NCBI GenBank assembly: GCA_003222455.1
Contig: QHWF01000265.1
Location: forward strand, 1-19,882
Source of the DNA: Acidobacteriota bacterium
Lineage (GTDB): Bacteria; Acidobacteriota; Vicinamibacteria; Vicinamibacterales; CAVVIG01
DNA: 19,882 nt
Direction: 5' to 3'
Positions 7,459-14,365 of this stretch are shown in pieces. Position 1 is the stretch's first letter, and every line of letters starts with the position of its first letter. The notes under the pieces were generated by a model that saw only the letters and a program-made list of their open reading frames with translations, had not been told where the DNA came from and searched no databases. Made by a program: the position numbers and the translations under genes.

Positions 7459-7691
7459 AGCGCACCTCCGAACAGGCGTATCCCCAGCACGGCGAGCGCG
7501 ACGATCGCGAGGAGTGCGACCGCGACGGTCCGGACTGTCCGCCGGAATTGCGCCTCGTCTCGGGCGCCGCGAGCACGCCACACGGTCCACCGCCGCCCGA
7601 ACGCCGGATCGACAAGCTGTCCAGGGAGAATCGATAGTGTCCCGGCCGGCATTTCGGGTGCGGCGGATCGTGAAGATAGTGCGACGGTCAT
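7455..7691 (-). CDS. Small single-pass membrane protein (hypothetical)
   Basis: The product is 78 aa. The N-terminal half is hydrophilic (GQLVDPAFGRRWTVWRARGA); the C-terminus has one strong membrane helix (VRTVAVALLAIVALAVLGIR) and ends LFGGAL, so it is probably tail-anchored with the N-terminus inside. I recognise no family. The start ATG at 7689-7691 has GAGGG four bases upstream, and that site is buried in a perfect 9-bp hairpin (see the leader at 7692-7769). The stop codon overlaps the start of the omega-like gene (ATGA). Confidence 0.6.
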   Translation of the reverse strand: MTVALSSRSAAPEMPAGTLSILPGQLVDPAFGRRWTVWRARGARDEAQFRRTVRTVAVALLAIVALAVLGIRLFGGAL

Positions 7692-7769
7692 CGAGCCCTC
7701 ACAGCGAGGCTTTGGTGAGGGCTAAGGCTGACTGGCCGTAGAGCTCAGAAAAGCAACGATTCCAGTATA
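7692..7769 (-). promoter_or_regulatory. Promoter and structured 5' leader A (shared with leader B)
   Basis: Reading on the minus strand: a -10 TATACT (7769-7764), the block CTGAGCTCTACGGCC (7748-7734), the block CCCTCACCAAAGC (7721-7709), then the ribosome-binding site and ATG. AGCCCTCAC (7723-7715) pairs perfectly with GTGAGGGCT (7702-7694) around a 12-nt loop, hiding the GAGGG ribosome-binding site. The order, spacing and sequence of these blocks recur at 8650-8718 in front of a different gene on the other strand. Confidence 0.65.
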
Positions 7770-7786
7770 CCGCCCTTTCGGGGCGG
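7770..7786 (-). terminator. GC hairpin after the cold-shock-domain gene
   Basis: CCGCCC-TTTCG-GGGCGG forms a 6-bp GC stem just past the cold-shock-domain gene stop on the minus strand. There is no U-tract; the next bases form the TATACT of the following gene. It could be a weak terminator, or an element in the promoter spacer of the membrane-protein gene. Confidence 0.4.
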
Positions 7787-7790
7787 CCGA

Positions 7791-8138
7791 TCACTCATCG
7801 ACTGAATCGACGTGGCCGATCCCTTCATCGGCTCGATCGATTCTGGAGTGGACCCGCACGCGCAGCGCACGCGCACCGCTCACCGGGTCTTCGAGGAGCT
7901 CGAACGTGACCGCGTCGCCGATCTGGAGATCGTTGAACGCCGTGCCCTCGCGTGAGTCGCTGCGATGAAAGTAGATCTCCCGATCGTCACTCAGGCGGAT
8001 GTACCCATGACCGTGGCCAAAGAGGATCTTCGCAATGTGCCCGGCGGCGGGCCTCCCGCGAGGATCGGTCGGCCGCCCTGGCTCGCCCGGCGCGCTCGCG
8101 GCGCGACGTGCCGCGCCGTAGATATATTCAGGGCTCAT
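7791..8138 (-). CDS. Cold-shock-domain protein with N-terminal extension
   Basis: The product is 115 aa. Residues about 33-97 form a cold-shock OB fold (GHIAKILFGHGHGYIRLSDD, REIYFHRSDS, LQIGDAVTFELLEDP, ALRVRV). The RNP1-like strand reads GHGYIRL instead of the usual KGFGFI and the RNP2-like strand reads EIYFHRS, so aromatic nucleic-acid-binding positions are partly kept. A proline/arginine-rich 30-residue extension (GEPGRPTDPRGRPAAG) precedes the domain and an acidic tail follows it. It probably binds single-stranded RNA or DNA. The start ATG (8136-8138) overlaps the upstream stop by 4 nt (ATGA). A weak GGATCG is the only ribosome-binding site, consistent with coupled translation. Confidence 0.8.
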   Translation of the reverse strand: MSPEYIYGAARRAASAPGEPGRPTDPRGRPAAGHIAKILFGHGHGYIRLSDDREIYFHRSDSREGTAFNDLQIGDAVTFELLEDPVSGARALRVRVHSRIDRADEGIGHVDSVDE

Positions 8139-8356
8139 GTCGCTCGATCCGGATTTTTCACGCGAGACGGACTCACGTAGTGATTCTTTTCTTCGCCCAT
8201 GGCCGGTTTCACGGGCGTGACGGATACGGCCGCGACATCGATCGTGCCCTGGTCGTCCTGACGTTGCCGTTCGGCAGCCACCTGCCGGCGACGCTCGCGA
8301 CGCTGGAGGAAATCGGCATATGGAACGATCACGCGCGACAGGATGTCAGTCATCAT
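8135..8356 (-). CDS. Small hypothetical protein, coupled to the cold-shock-domain gene
   Basis: The product is 73 aa, starting MMTDILSRVIVPYADFLQ and continuing with a strongly charged helix (RRERRRQVAAERQRQ). I recognise no family. The start at 8354-8356 follows GGGGAACA; a second ATG comes directly after it. It overlaps both neighbours by ATGA: its stop with the cold-shock-domain gene and its start with the preceding 45-aa frame. A longer frame to 8560 exists, but its extra residues look non-coding. A basic RNA-associated role is possible but unproven. Confidence 0.5.
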   Translation of the reverse strand: MMTDILSRVIVPYADFLQRRERRRQVAAERQRQDDQGTIDVAAVSVTPVKPAMGEEKNHYVSPSRVKNPDRAT

Positions 8357-8490
8357 TGTTCCCCATGGTTTCGACCTCTTCGGACCAGCCCTGACTGGAC
8401 GGTGACGCGATCGGCGCGCGGACCTGTTCCCGACGATCGTTTTTCTCGCTGAATCGCTCGAGACAAGCGAAGACTGGACTGACGCTTCAT
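8353..8490 (-). CDS. Possible 45-aa basic peptide heading the cold-shock-domain operon
   Basis: It starts at ATG 8488-8490 with GGAG seven bases upstream and ends with a TGA that overlaps the next start (ATGA). The product (MKRQSSLRLSRAIQREKRSS...) is very rich in Arg, Lys and Ser, with no recognisable domain. The support is the ribosome-binding site and the exact 4-nt overlap. It could instead be a leader peptide or chance. Confidence 0.35.
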   Translation of the reverse strand: MKRQSSLRLSRAIQREKRSSGTGPRADRVTVQSGLVRRGRNHGEQ

Positions 8491-8649
8491 GTACGCTCCG
8501 ATCGGTGGCCGAAGTGGGCCTGTCGGCGCGCACCCGCAACAGAAACGGGGCACTGCTCAACGCTGGCGGGCTCAGTGCGGTCAGTCGAGATCAACTATAC
8601 ATGATCTGCCGAAGCACCGTATTCCTGCATCGGCATCGTGAGTCCGGCG

Positions 8650-8718
8650 TATACTTCATGCTGCTTTCCTGAGCCCTGCGGCCTTTCCGGCCTCCCTCAC
8701 CAAAGCGCCTTGGAGGGC
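8650..8718 (+). promoter_or_regulatory. Promoter and structured 5' leader B (shared with leader A)
   Basis: The elements are TATACT (8650-8655), CTGAGCCCTGCGGCC (8669-8683), CCCTCACCAAAGC (8694-8706), then GGAGG (8712-8716) and the start codon. CCTCC at 8691-8695 can pair with the GGAGG ribosome-binding site, keeping the same loop sequence as leader A although the stem bases differ. It heads the zinc-ribbon gene. Confidence 0.65.
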
Positions 8719-8937
8719 GTGTTGAAAGAGTTCGCTTCCCGCGACAATCGGTCCGGCACGCCGCCGGCACCTCTCGTACCACCGCCCGCCTCGTGTCCGG
8801 CGTGCAAGTCGTCATCGATCGTCACGACCGCGAAGAGTCCCGATGCCGACAGCTACTGGCGGTGCACGATGTGCGGCGAAGTGTGGAATGATTCGCGGCG
8901 GCAGGCGCCGCGACACAAGATGCCCGGATGGCGTTGA
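8719..8937 (+). CDS. Small zinc-ribbon protein
   Basis: The product is about 72 aa. A four-cysteine ribbon, CPACKSSSIVTTAK...WRCTMCGEVWN, with two CxxC knuckles about 20 residues apart, should bind one zinc ion. The flanks are polar and proline-rich. Starts considered are GTG at 8719 (GGAGG two bases away) and TTG at 8722 (five bases away); spacing favours TTG, and I annotate the longer form. The gene overlaps the next gene by 10 nt. Function is unknown; such ribbons often bind nucleic acid or protein. Confidence 0.65.
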   Translation: MLKEFASRDNRSGTPPAPLVPPPASCPACKSSSIVTTAKSPDADSYWRCTMCGEVWNDSRRQAPRHKMPGWR

Positions 8938-9128
8938 ACCGCACCGAGCTCGTTGGTGAGCTGCACGAACTGATCGCCGCGCTGGATCGTCGCGTGCCGC
9001 GCGTGGAACGGGCGGGCGAGGCGGCCATCGCCGGCGATGCCGCCGCCCTCAGAGTCAAGGCGCTGAAACGGATCGGAGAGCTCGAAGGTGAGGAGCGCGG
9101 CGATCGAAATCGCTTACGCTCCTCCTGA
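8928..9128 (+). CDS. Small helical hypothetical protein
   Basis: The product is 66 aa, predicted largely helical (ELVGELHELIAALDRRV, AGEAAIAGDAAALRVKALKR, IGELEGEERGD). It starts with an ATG inside the end of the zinc-ribbon gene (10-nt overlap), indicating an operon. The last 15 nt overlap convergently with the 97-aa gene on the other strand. No family is recognised. Confidence 0.5.
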   Translation: MALNRTELVGELHELIAALDRRVPRVERAGEAAIAGDAAALRVKALKRIGELEGEERGDRNRLRSS

Positions 9129-9407
9129 CGCCGCGGCGTTCAGCTCACCGAACGCCCGACGCATGTTCGCCACCGCCACCCGCAGCATCTTCCGCAGTTC
9201 GCCGCTCGGCAGCCGTGCAATCGTGGTTTCAAGTGTCTGCAGCAGCGCCGTTGGATCGGCGCAGGCGTCGATCGCGATCCCCAACGCGCGAACGTCCGCG
9301 CGAACCATCACCGACGTGCGCTCACGGTCCAGCCATCCGGCGTACCGTTGCACCGTGCTGTGCAGCTGTTTCAGCGCGTCAGCACTTCCAGGGCTTGCTG
9401 CCTCCAC
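9114..9407 (-). CDS. Hypothetical protein in a cold shock gene pair
   Basis: The product is 97 aa, mostly alpha-helical (ADALKQLHSTVQRYAGWL, ADVRALGIAIDACA, LLQTLETTIARLPSGELRKM, LRVAVANMRRAFGELN). It starts with a GTG directly after the TAA of the cold shock gene (TAAGTG), with no spacer, so translation is probably coupled by re-initiation. I recognise no domain. The neighbour suggests a cold- or stress-related co-expressed protein. Confidence 0.55.
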   Translation of the reverse strand: MEAASPGSADALKQLHSTVQRYAGWLDRERTSVMVRADVRALGIAIDACADPTALLQTLETTIARLPSGELRKMLRVAVANMRRAFGELNAAASGGA

Positions 9408-9614
9408 TTATGCGACCCTGACGTTCTCGCCGCGCGGGCCCTTCGTGCCCTGCCCGCGTTCGAACGTGACGGCCTGGCCTTCACGAAGCTCATCGAAACG
9501 GGTGTCGGCGCACGCCGAATTGTGGAAGAAATACTCGTTGCCGTCGCTGGCCAGGATGAACCCGAATCCCTTGTCGCTGACGAGCCGCTTGATCGTGCCG
9601 TTCATAGGTGCCAT
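9408..9614 (-). CDS. Cold shock protein, CspA family
   Basis: The 68-aa length is standard for the family. It contains both RNA-binding motifs, KGFGFI and EYFFHNS, in the OB fold (MNGTIKRLVSDKGFGFILAS, GQAVTFERGQGTKGPRGENV). It acts as an RNA chaperone that melts secondary structure. The start ATG 9612-9614 is preceded by GAGGAG at a 7-nt spacing; a second ATG three codons on is possible. A TATAAT at 9758-9753 (minus strand) would give a leader of about 130 nt, and long leaders are typical of temperature-controlled csp genes. Confidence 0.93.
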   Translation of the reverse strand: MAPMNGTIKRLVSDKGFGFILASDGNEYFFHNSACADTRFDELREGQAVTFERGQGTKGPRGENVRVA

Positions 9615-9750
9615 CGCAAAACTCCTCGACAATCCATGTGGTGAAACCGATGCGCTGGGGCAGGACCGGTGGCTGCCAGGAGGGTCCAACGCCTGCAAAG
9701 GCCGGTCGGCGCTGGATGAACGCAGGCTGGCTTACGTGCGGAGCGAGCTT

Positions 9751-9778
9751 CCATTATACCCCGTTCACGGCATAATGG
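9751..9778. promoter_or_regulatory. Face-to-face promoters within an inverted repeat
   Basis: CCATTAT (9751-9757) and ATAATGG (9772-9778) are perfect inverted copies 14 bp apart. The left copy contains a minus-strand TATAAT for the cold shock gene; the right copy contains CATAAT, a plus-strand -10 for the gene at 9788. No clear -35 was found for either. A transcript from CATAAT would start only a few bases before the ATG at 9788 (leaderless or nearly so). Confidence 0.45.
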
Positions 9779-9787
9779 ACGCGACCC

Positions 9788-10093
9788 ATGGAACGATTAG
9801 TCGAACAACCCGTGGATGAGGGCGTCGTATTCGAGGGAACGGCCCGGCTCGGCCGTGTCCAATACCACCTGGCGGTGTACCGGCACTTCTCGGACGCCGA
9901 AGACGAAGCCGTTCGTCCGAATGTTGACGTCGAAGGACGCATGACGGCCCTCGACGACCTGGACATCGCCCAGCTTCACCAGCGCGCATCGGAGTTGACC
10001 CTGCACCTCGCCGACGGTCGTCTCCTCGATTTCGTGGTCGCGAACGACGAGGGCACGATTCGCTCGACCGGGCGCGGCCTGTATACGGGCTAG
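9788..10093 (+). CDS. Hypothetical protein, 101 aa
   Basis: It is a soluble, acidic alpha/beta protein without signal or membrane segment. Recognisable strand patterns include GTARLGRVQYHLAVYRHF, VEGRMTALDDLDIAQLHQ and LTLHLADGRLLDFVVANDEG. The last of these looks like the end of a small beta-barrel domain seen in many uncharacterised Acidobacteriota proteins. There is no strong ribosome-binding site, in keeping with the nearly leaderless promoter. The downstream interval 10094-10240 holds no supported gene. Confidence 0.6.
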   Translation: MERLVEQPVDEGVVFEGTARLGRVQYHLAVYRHFSDAEDEAVRPNVDVEGRMTALDDLDIAQLHQRASELTLHLADGRLLDFVVANDEGTIRSTGRGLYTG

Positions 10094-10251
10094 ACGTGCG
10101 TCCGCATCACTCCAGCCGCCTTGGAACGCAAAGGCCCAGCCGTCGCTCGATGACGACTCGGCGAGCTTCGGCCGGGCAAGCGCGAAGGCCGCCGCACCGT
10201 TTTCCCTTGACGAACAAAATGGCCGCCTGGTAGTCTGGGCGCTTAATTGAG

Positions 10252-10292
10252 AATGAGTCTCATTTTTAACATTGAACTGAGATTCAATCTCA
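10252..10292. promoter_or_regulatory. Two Fur-like iron boxes
   Basis: AATGAGTCTCATT (10252-10264, 6-1-6) and TGAGATTCAATCTCA (10278-10292, 7-1-7) are perfect palindromes with single-base centres 27 bp apart. Both resemble Fur half-sites (TGAGAAT/ATTCTCA type). They lie 35-75 bp before the siderophore receptor start. TTGACG (10207-10212) and TAGTCT (10231-10236) form a weak promoter upstream. Confidence 0.75.
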
Positions 10293-10326
10293 ATCATTGA
10301 GGCCCGCGACCTGGCCCGGAGGCCCC

Positions 10327-12638
10327 ATGCGGCTGCGCCGAGTGTTCGTTCCCCCCGTCGTTCTGATGACGCTGCTGCTGCCGCGCGGCGCGTCCCCGCA
10401 AACTCCCTCTCCAGCGAACCAGTCACCTCCCGCCTCGTTCCCGTTCCGCGGCAGGGTCCTCGATCCCGCCGGCGCCTCCATCGCCGGCGCGCGCGTGATC
10501 GCCATCCACGACGGCCTGTCCGGTCCCTCGACTACGACGGATCAGAGCGGCGCCTTCACCTTGGCCCTGGCGGTGGGCCGCTACACCGTCGCCGTCGTGG
10601 CCGACGGGTTCGCACAGGTCTCTCAGACCGTGACCGTGCCGCAGCAACCCGAGGACCCACGGGAATTCGTGCTGCCGTTGGCCGGCATCCGCGAAGCCGT
10701 GACGGTCAGCGCGCGCGCGGGCTACCAGGCTCCGGCGATTACCAGCGCCACCAGAACGCCGACGCCGTTGCGCGACGTGCCGCAGTCGGTCACCGTGATC
10801 ACTCGCGAGTTGATGCAGGACCGTCTGATGTCGGGGCTCAGCGACGTGGTGCGCTACGTGCCAGGCGTCATCGCCCATCAGGGCGAAAACAACCGCGATC
10901 AGGTCGTCATTCGTGGCAACACCTCGTCCGCGGACTTTTTTCTCAATGGCATCCGCGACGATGTCCAGTACTACCGGGATCTGTACAACGTCGATCGCGT
11001 CGAGGCGCTGAAGGGTCCCAACGCGATGATGTTCGGCCGTGGCGGCGGCGGCGGTGTGGTCAATCGGGTGACCAAGGACGCGGCGTTCACACCGCTGCGC
11101 GAAGTGACCGTGCTGGCGGGCTCGCACAATGACAGGCGGTTCGCGACCGATCTCAATCAGCCGTTCAACGACATCGTCGCCTTCCGCTTCAACGGCATGT
11201 ACGAGCGATCCGACAGCTTTCGGACCGCGGTCAATCTGGAGCGCTATGGCCTCAATCCGACCGTCACGGTCACGCCCGGCCCGCGGACGCGGATCACGCT
11301 CGGCGCCGAACATTTCCGCGATGCACGCGTCGCCGATCGCGGACTCCCGTCCTTTCAGGGCCGCCCCGCGGACCTGGATGTTGCCACCTACTTCGGCAAT
11401 CCGTCCGCCAGTCACGTGAAGGCCCGCGCGGACGTCGCGTCGGCGGCGATCGAGCACCAGGCAGGCGGCGTGACCATCCACGACCGCACGTTGATCGGCG
11501 GGTACGAGCGGGGATACCAGAATTTCGTGCCGGGCGTCGTGACCGCCGACAAGAGCCAGGTGGCCCTGTCGGCGTACAACAACGACACCGAGCGCCTGAA
11601 TGTGTTCAATCAGACCGACGTGCGCTCCGGCTTCCGCACCGGCCGTGTTCAGCACACGCTGGTCGCCGGCGGCGAAGTGGGTCGCCAGCTCACGGACAAT
11701 TTCCGCAAGACCGGCTATTTCGACAACGCCGCCACCTCCATCCTCGTCCCGTATGCGAGCCCGATCGTCGACGCGCCGGTCACGTTCCGCCAGAGCGTCA
11801 CGGACGCGGACAATCACATTACGACGAACCTGGCGGCCATCTACGTGCAGGACGCGATCGTGCCGGCCCGCGGCGTGCAAATGATCGGCGGCCTCCGCGT
11901 CGATCGGTTCGATCTCCTGTATCACAACAACCGCACCGGCGACGATCTGCGGCGCGTCGATCATCTCGTCTCGCCGCGTGCCGGCCTCGTGGTCAAGCCC
12001 GTCGTGCCGCTCTCGCTGTATGGGAGCTACACCGTCTCGTATCTGCCCGGCTCAGGGGATCAATTCGCGTCGCTGACCACGATCACGCAAAATGGGACGT
12101 CCATGACGACCTCTCGCTGACGACCGCCGTCTATCGGCTGGACCGCATCAATACGCGCGCGACCGATCCGAACGATCCGACGCGGATCGTCCAGACCGGC
12201 AGTCAGCGCAGCAACGGGTGGGAGCTCGGGGCGAACGGACGAATCACCCGCGGCTGGCAGGTTGCAGGCGGATATGCCTGGCAGGACGCGTTCATCACGA
12301 GCGCGACCGCCGCCGCCAGGGCTGGTGCGCGGGTCGCGCAGGTGCCGCATCACACGTTCTCGCTCTGGAATCTCTATCAGCTGCGTCCTTCGCTCGGGGC
12401 CGGTCTGGGCATCGTCCATCGGACCGACATGTACGCGGCAATCGACGATGCGGTGACGCTGCCGGGATATACCGGCGTGGACGGCGCGGTATACGTGTCG
12501 CTGGCCCGGCGCATGCGGGTCCAGGCGAACCTGGAGAACGTGTTCGACAAACGGTATTACCTCAACGCGGACGGCAACACGAACATCTCGCCGGGCGCGC
12601 CGCGGGCGCTGCGCGTCGCGCTGATCGCTCGATTCTGA
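10327..12638 (+). pseudogene. TonB-dependent siderophore receptor, broken near the 3' end
   Basis: The start ATG follows GGAGGCCCC. The order is a signal peptide (VVLMTLLLPRGASP), a carboxypeptidase-regulatory-like domain (FRGRVLDPAGASIAGARV, residues about 38-125), a siderophore-receptor plug (DVPQSVTVITRELMQDR, LSDVVRYVPGV, IRGNTSSADFFLNGIRDD, VDRVEALKGPNAMMFGRG), then the barrel. The first frame stops at 12120. The correct barrel sequence resumes in another frame at 12090 (KWDVHDDLSLTTAVYRLDR) and ends properly at 12638 (NVFDKRYYLNADGNTNISPG, LIARF). Family members carry about 14 more residues at this point, so a deletion of roughly 40-45 nt is likely. Fur-like boxes upstream support ferric siderophore import. 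Confidence 0.85.
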
Positions 12639-12662
12639 TTCGGGCCCAGAGCGAACTGGGGC

Positions 12663-12704
12663 ATTCGGAATCCGGAACGCGCTCACGCATTCCAAATTCC
12701 GAAT
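12663..12704. repeat. ATTCGGAAT-type hairpin
   Basis: Two 19-nt arms (12663-12681 and 12686-12704) pair with three mismatches around a CTCA loop. Further ATTCCGAATTC copies continue to about 12720. It lies just after the siderophore receptor stop and may help end transcription. Confidence 0.75.
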
Positions 12705-12782
12705 TCCTGATTCCGAATTCGTGGATGGTCCCTATGAGCGCGTCCGAGCAATCGACACAGAGGAGGCTGAGAGCACTGAGAG

Positions 12783-12845
12783 AATCAGCCACAGAGACAC
12801 AAAGACACAGAGAATCTCTGTGTCTCAGTGTCTCCGTGGCTGATT
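12783..12845. repeat. Near-perfect long hairpin of CACAGAGAC units
   Basis: Arms of 31 nt (12783-12813 and 12815-12845) match at 28 positions with a single base between them. Each arm is a 9-nt-period run of ACAGAGACAC-like units preceded by AATCAGCC. It separates convergent genes and could stop transcription from both sides. Confidence 0.88.
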
Positions 12846-12873
12846 TACTCTTTGTGAGCTCATGCCCGCTTTG

Positions 12874-14256
12874 TTAGCTCTGCCGGTAGAGTCTCGAGAT
12901 CAGCACGAAGGCGAGCCGGGAACGCCACGACTCCGCGACGGCTGAACGCCTCCAGATCGCCGGCCACCGATAAAAGCGGTCCCAGGCGTGCTGCGCCCCC
13001 GAGCGGATCTGCTCGACCGACATGGTCGGATGCTCGGCGAAGAGCTTCGGGCGTTTGCTCGGAGGAATGAGCCAGTGACGGCCGATCGGCACGCCGTCGA
13101 CGTGGGTGCCCTTGCGCTCTTCGATGGCGGCCCACTTCTCGAAATCGACCGTGCCGGGGAATGGCGTCAGCAGCACGAATTGCGCGAAGGTCAGATCGGA
13201 CTGTTCCGCGACCGCGACGGTTGCATCGAACGTGTCTTGACGGTCGCTCGGCAAGCCGAAGATGAACGATCCGAGGACATGGACGCCATGGCGCCTGAAC
13301 GTGCGCAGACGGGCAACGAGCGCATCGCCGGCACAATTGAAGTTCTTGTAGACGTCCTTCAGACCGGCAGCCGTCACCGATTCGACGCCGACGAGCGCGC
13401 CGCGAATGCGTGCGCGGCACATCGCGTCGAGAAACTCCGGATCCTCCGCTGCTTCCATCGTGATCTGCGTGTAGAAGATCAGATCGTCCGGCAGTTGCGC
13501 CAGCTGCTCCATCAACGCGAACCGCTCGTGCCGGATCGCCTCGAGCTCGCGCAGGCGGGAGGGGTCGGCGCGGCGGCGCGCCGCGGCGAGATCGTCAAAG
13601 CTGACGGGATAGAAATTATCGTCCGCCAGGGCGATGAATCGGAACCCGAGGCGCCGCAGTTCGACCACCTCGCGAACCACCCGATCGACGTGGCGCTGCC
13701 GCGGCTCCTGACCGTCGGTGCGCCAGACGGAACAGAACGAGCAGTGTTTGGGACAGCCTCGCACGGTCTGCACCGACGCCCACATGTAGCGTCCGCGCGG
13801 CAGCAGGTCCCATCGCGCGGGCAGGAAGGCGTCTCCGCTGATGCGTCCGCCGTCGTACAGCGGTAACGGCCGGCCGGCGCAGCAATCCTCGACCACGGTC
13901 GGCCAGACCACATCGCCGTCACCGCGCACCACGGCATGCGCGCCGCCGTGCTCGCGTGCCTCGTCGGGGAAGAGTGTGGCGTGAATGCCGCCGAACACGA
14001 CCCAGGCGCCGCGATCGCGAAGTTGTCGTCCGATGTCATAGCCACGCAGCGCGTTGCCCGTGTGGATGCCGATGCCGACCACGTCGCCTGCGTCAATGGA
14101 CCTGACATCCACGGATTCGAGCGTCTCGTCGACGAGGTGCGGATCGCCCCACCGCGTGCCGGTCGCCGCCGCGAGGACATACAGCCAACGCGGTGTAATG
14201 ACGGCGACACCGAACGACAGCTCACTCGGATTGATGAGGTGAACGCGCGGAGTCAT
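12874..14256 (-). CDS. B12-binding-type radical SAM protein
   Basis: The product is 460 aa. I chose ATG 14254-14256 because GAGGAG lies four bases upstream; an ATG at 14277 would add seven residues. Residues about 1-125 form a cobalamin-binding-like Rossmann domain (RVHLINPSE, GDVVGIGIHTGNALRGYDIG, GGIHATLFPDEA, VVRGDGD). No DxHxxG cobalamin-histidine motif is seen, so cobalamin may be bound base-off without it or not at all. The radical SAM core follows, with the cluster motif CPKHCSFC at residues 168-175, then FIALADDNFYP, ALVGVESV and GSFIFGLPSDRQDT. The family catalyses methylation or ring and carbon-skeleton chemistry; the substrate here cannot be told. Its neighbours give no pathway clue. 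Confidence 0.9.
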   Translation of the reverse strand: MTPRVHLINPSELSFGVAVITPRWLYVLAAATGTRWGDPHLVDETLESVDVRSIDAGDVVGIGIHTGNALRGYDIGRQLRDRGAWVVFGGIHATLFPDEAREHGGAHAVVRGDGDVVWPTVVEDCCAGRPLPLYDGGRISGDAFLPARWDLLPRGRYMWASVQTVRGCPKHCSFCSVWRTDGQEPRQRHVDRVVREVVELRRLGFRFIALADDNFYPVSFDDLAAARRRADPSRLRELEAIRHERFALMEQLAQLPDDLIFYTQITMEAAEDPEFLDAMCRARIRGALVGVESVTAAGLKDVYKNFNCAGDALVARLRTFRRHGVHVLGSFIFGLPSDRQDTFDATVAVAEQSDLTFAQFVLLTPFPGTVDFEKWAAIEERKGTHVDGVPIGRHWLIPPSKRPKLFAEHPTMSVEQIRSGAQHAWDRFYRWPAIWRRSAVAESWRSRLAFVLISRLYRQS

Positions 14257-14365
14257 TGAGCTCCTCAAACATGTCATTGTTATCTGCGAGGTCGCCTTCC
14301 GGATACAACAATTCCGTGCCCCGGCACGTGCGCGTCACCAGAAGGCGAGGACCGCTGAATCTCAA
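14222..14365 (-). CDS. Possible short ORF overlapping the radical SAM start
   Basis: A minus-strand frame open from 14530 stops at TGA 14222-14224, 35 nt inside the radical SAM gene. It has no upstream ATG. A TTG at 14363-14365 with GGGATGG before it would give 47 aa (MRFSGPRLLVTRTCRGTELL, then YPEGDLADNNDMFEELND). The composition looks protein-like with an acidic C-terminus. It could be a small partner or precursor peptide, a decayed upstream gene, or chance. Confidence 0.25.
   Translation of the reverse strand: MRFSGPRLLVTRTCRGTELLYPEGDLADNNDMFEELNDSARSPHQSE

Noticed and set aside
8560..8590. Possible third copy of the leaders (CTGAGCCC on the minus strand behind TATAGT, upstream of the 45-aa frame)
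   Set aside because: Only CTGAGCCC matches; the CCCTCACCAAAGC block and spacing are absent, so chance is likely.
9797..10426. A 209-codon minus-strand frame covering the 101-aa gene and the Fur-like region
   Set aside because: It runs through the promoter and operators of the siderophore receptor and has no start signal or domain.
10423..11964. A 513-codon minus-strand frame opposite the siderophore receptor
   Set aside because: Antisense shadow with low-complexity His/Arg/Asp composition; the plus strand encodes a clear receptor.
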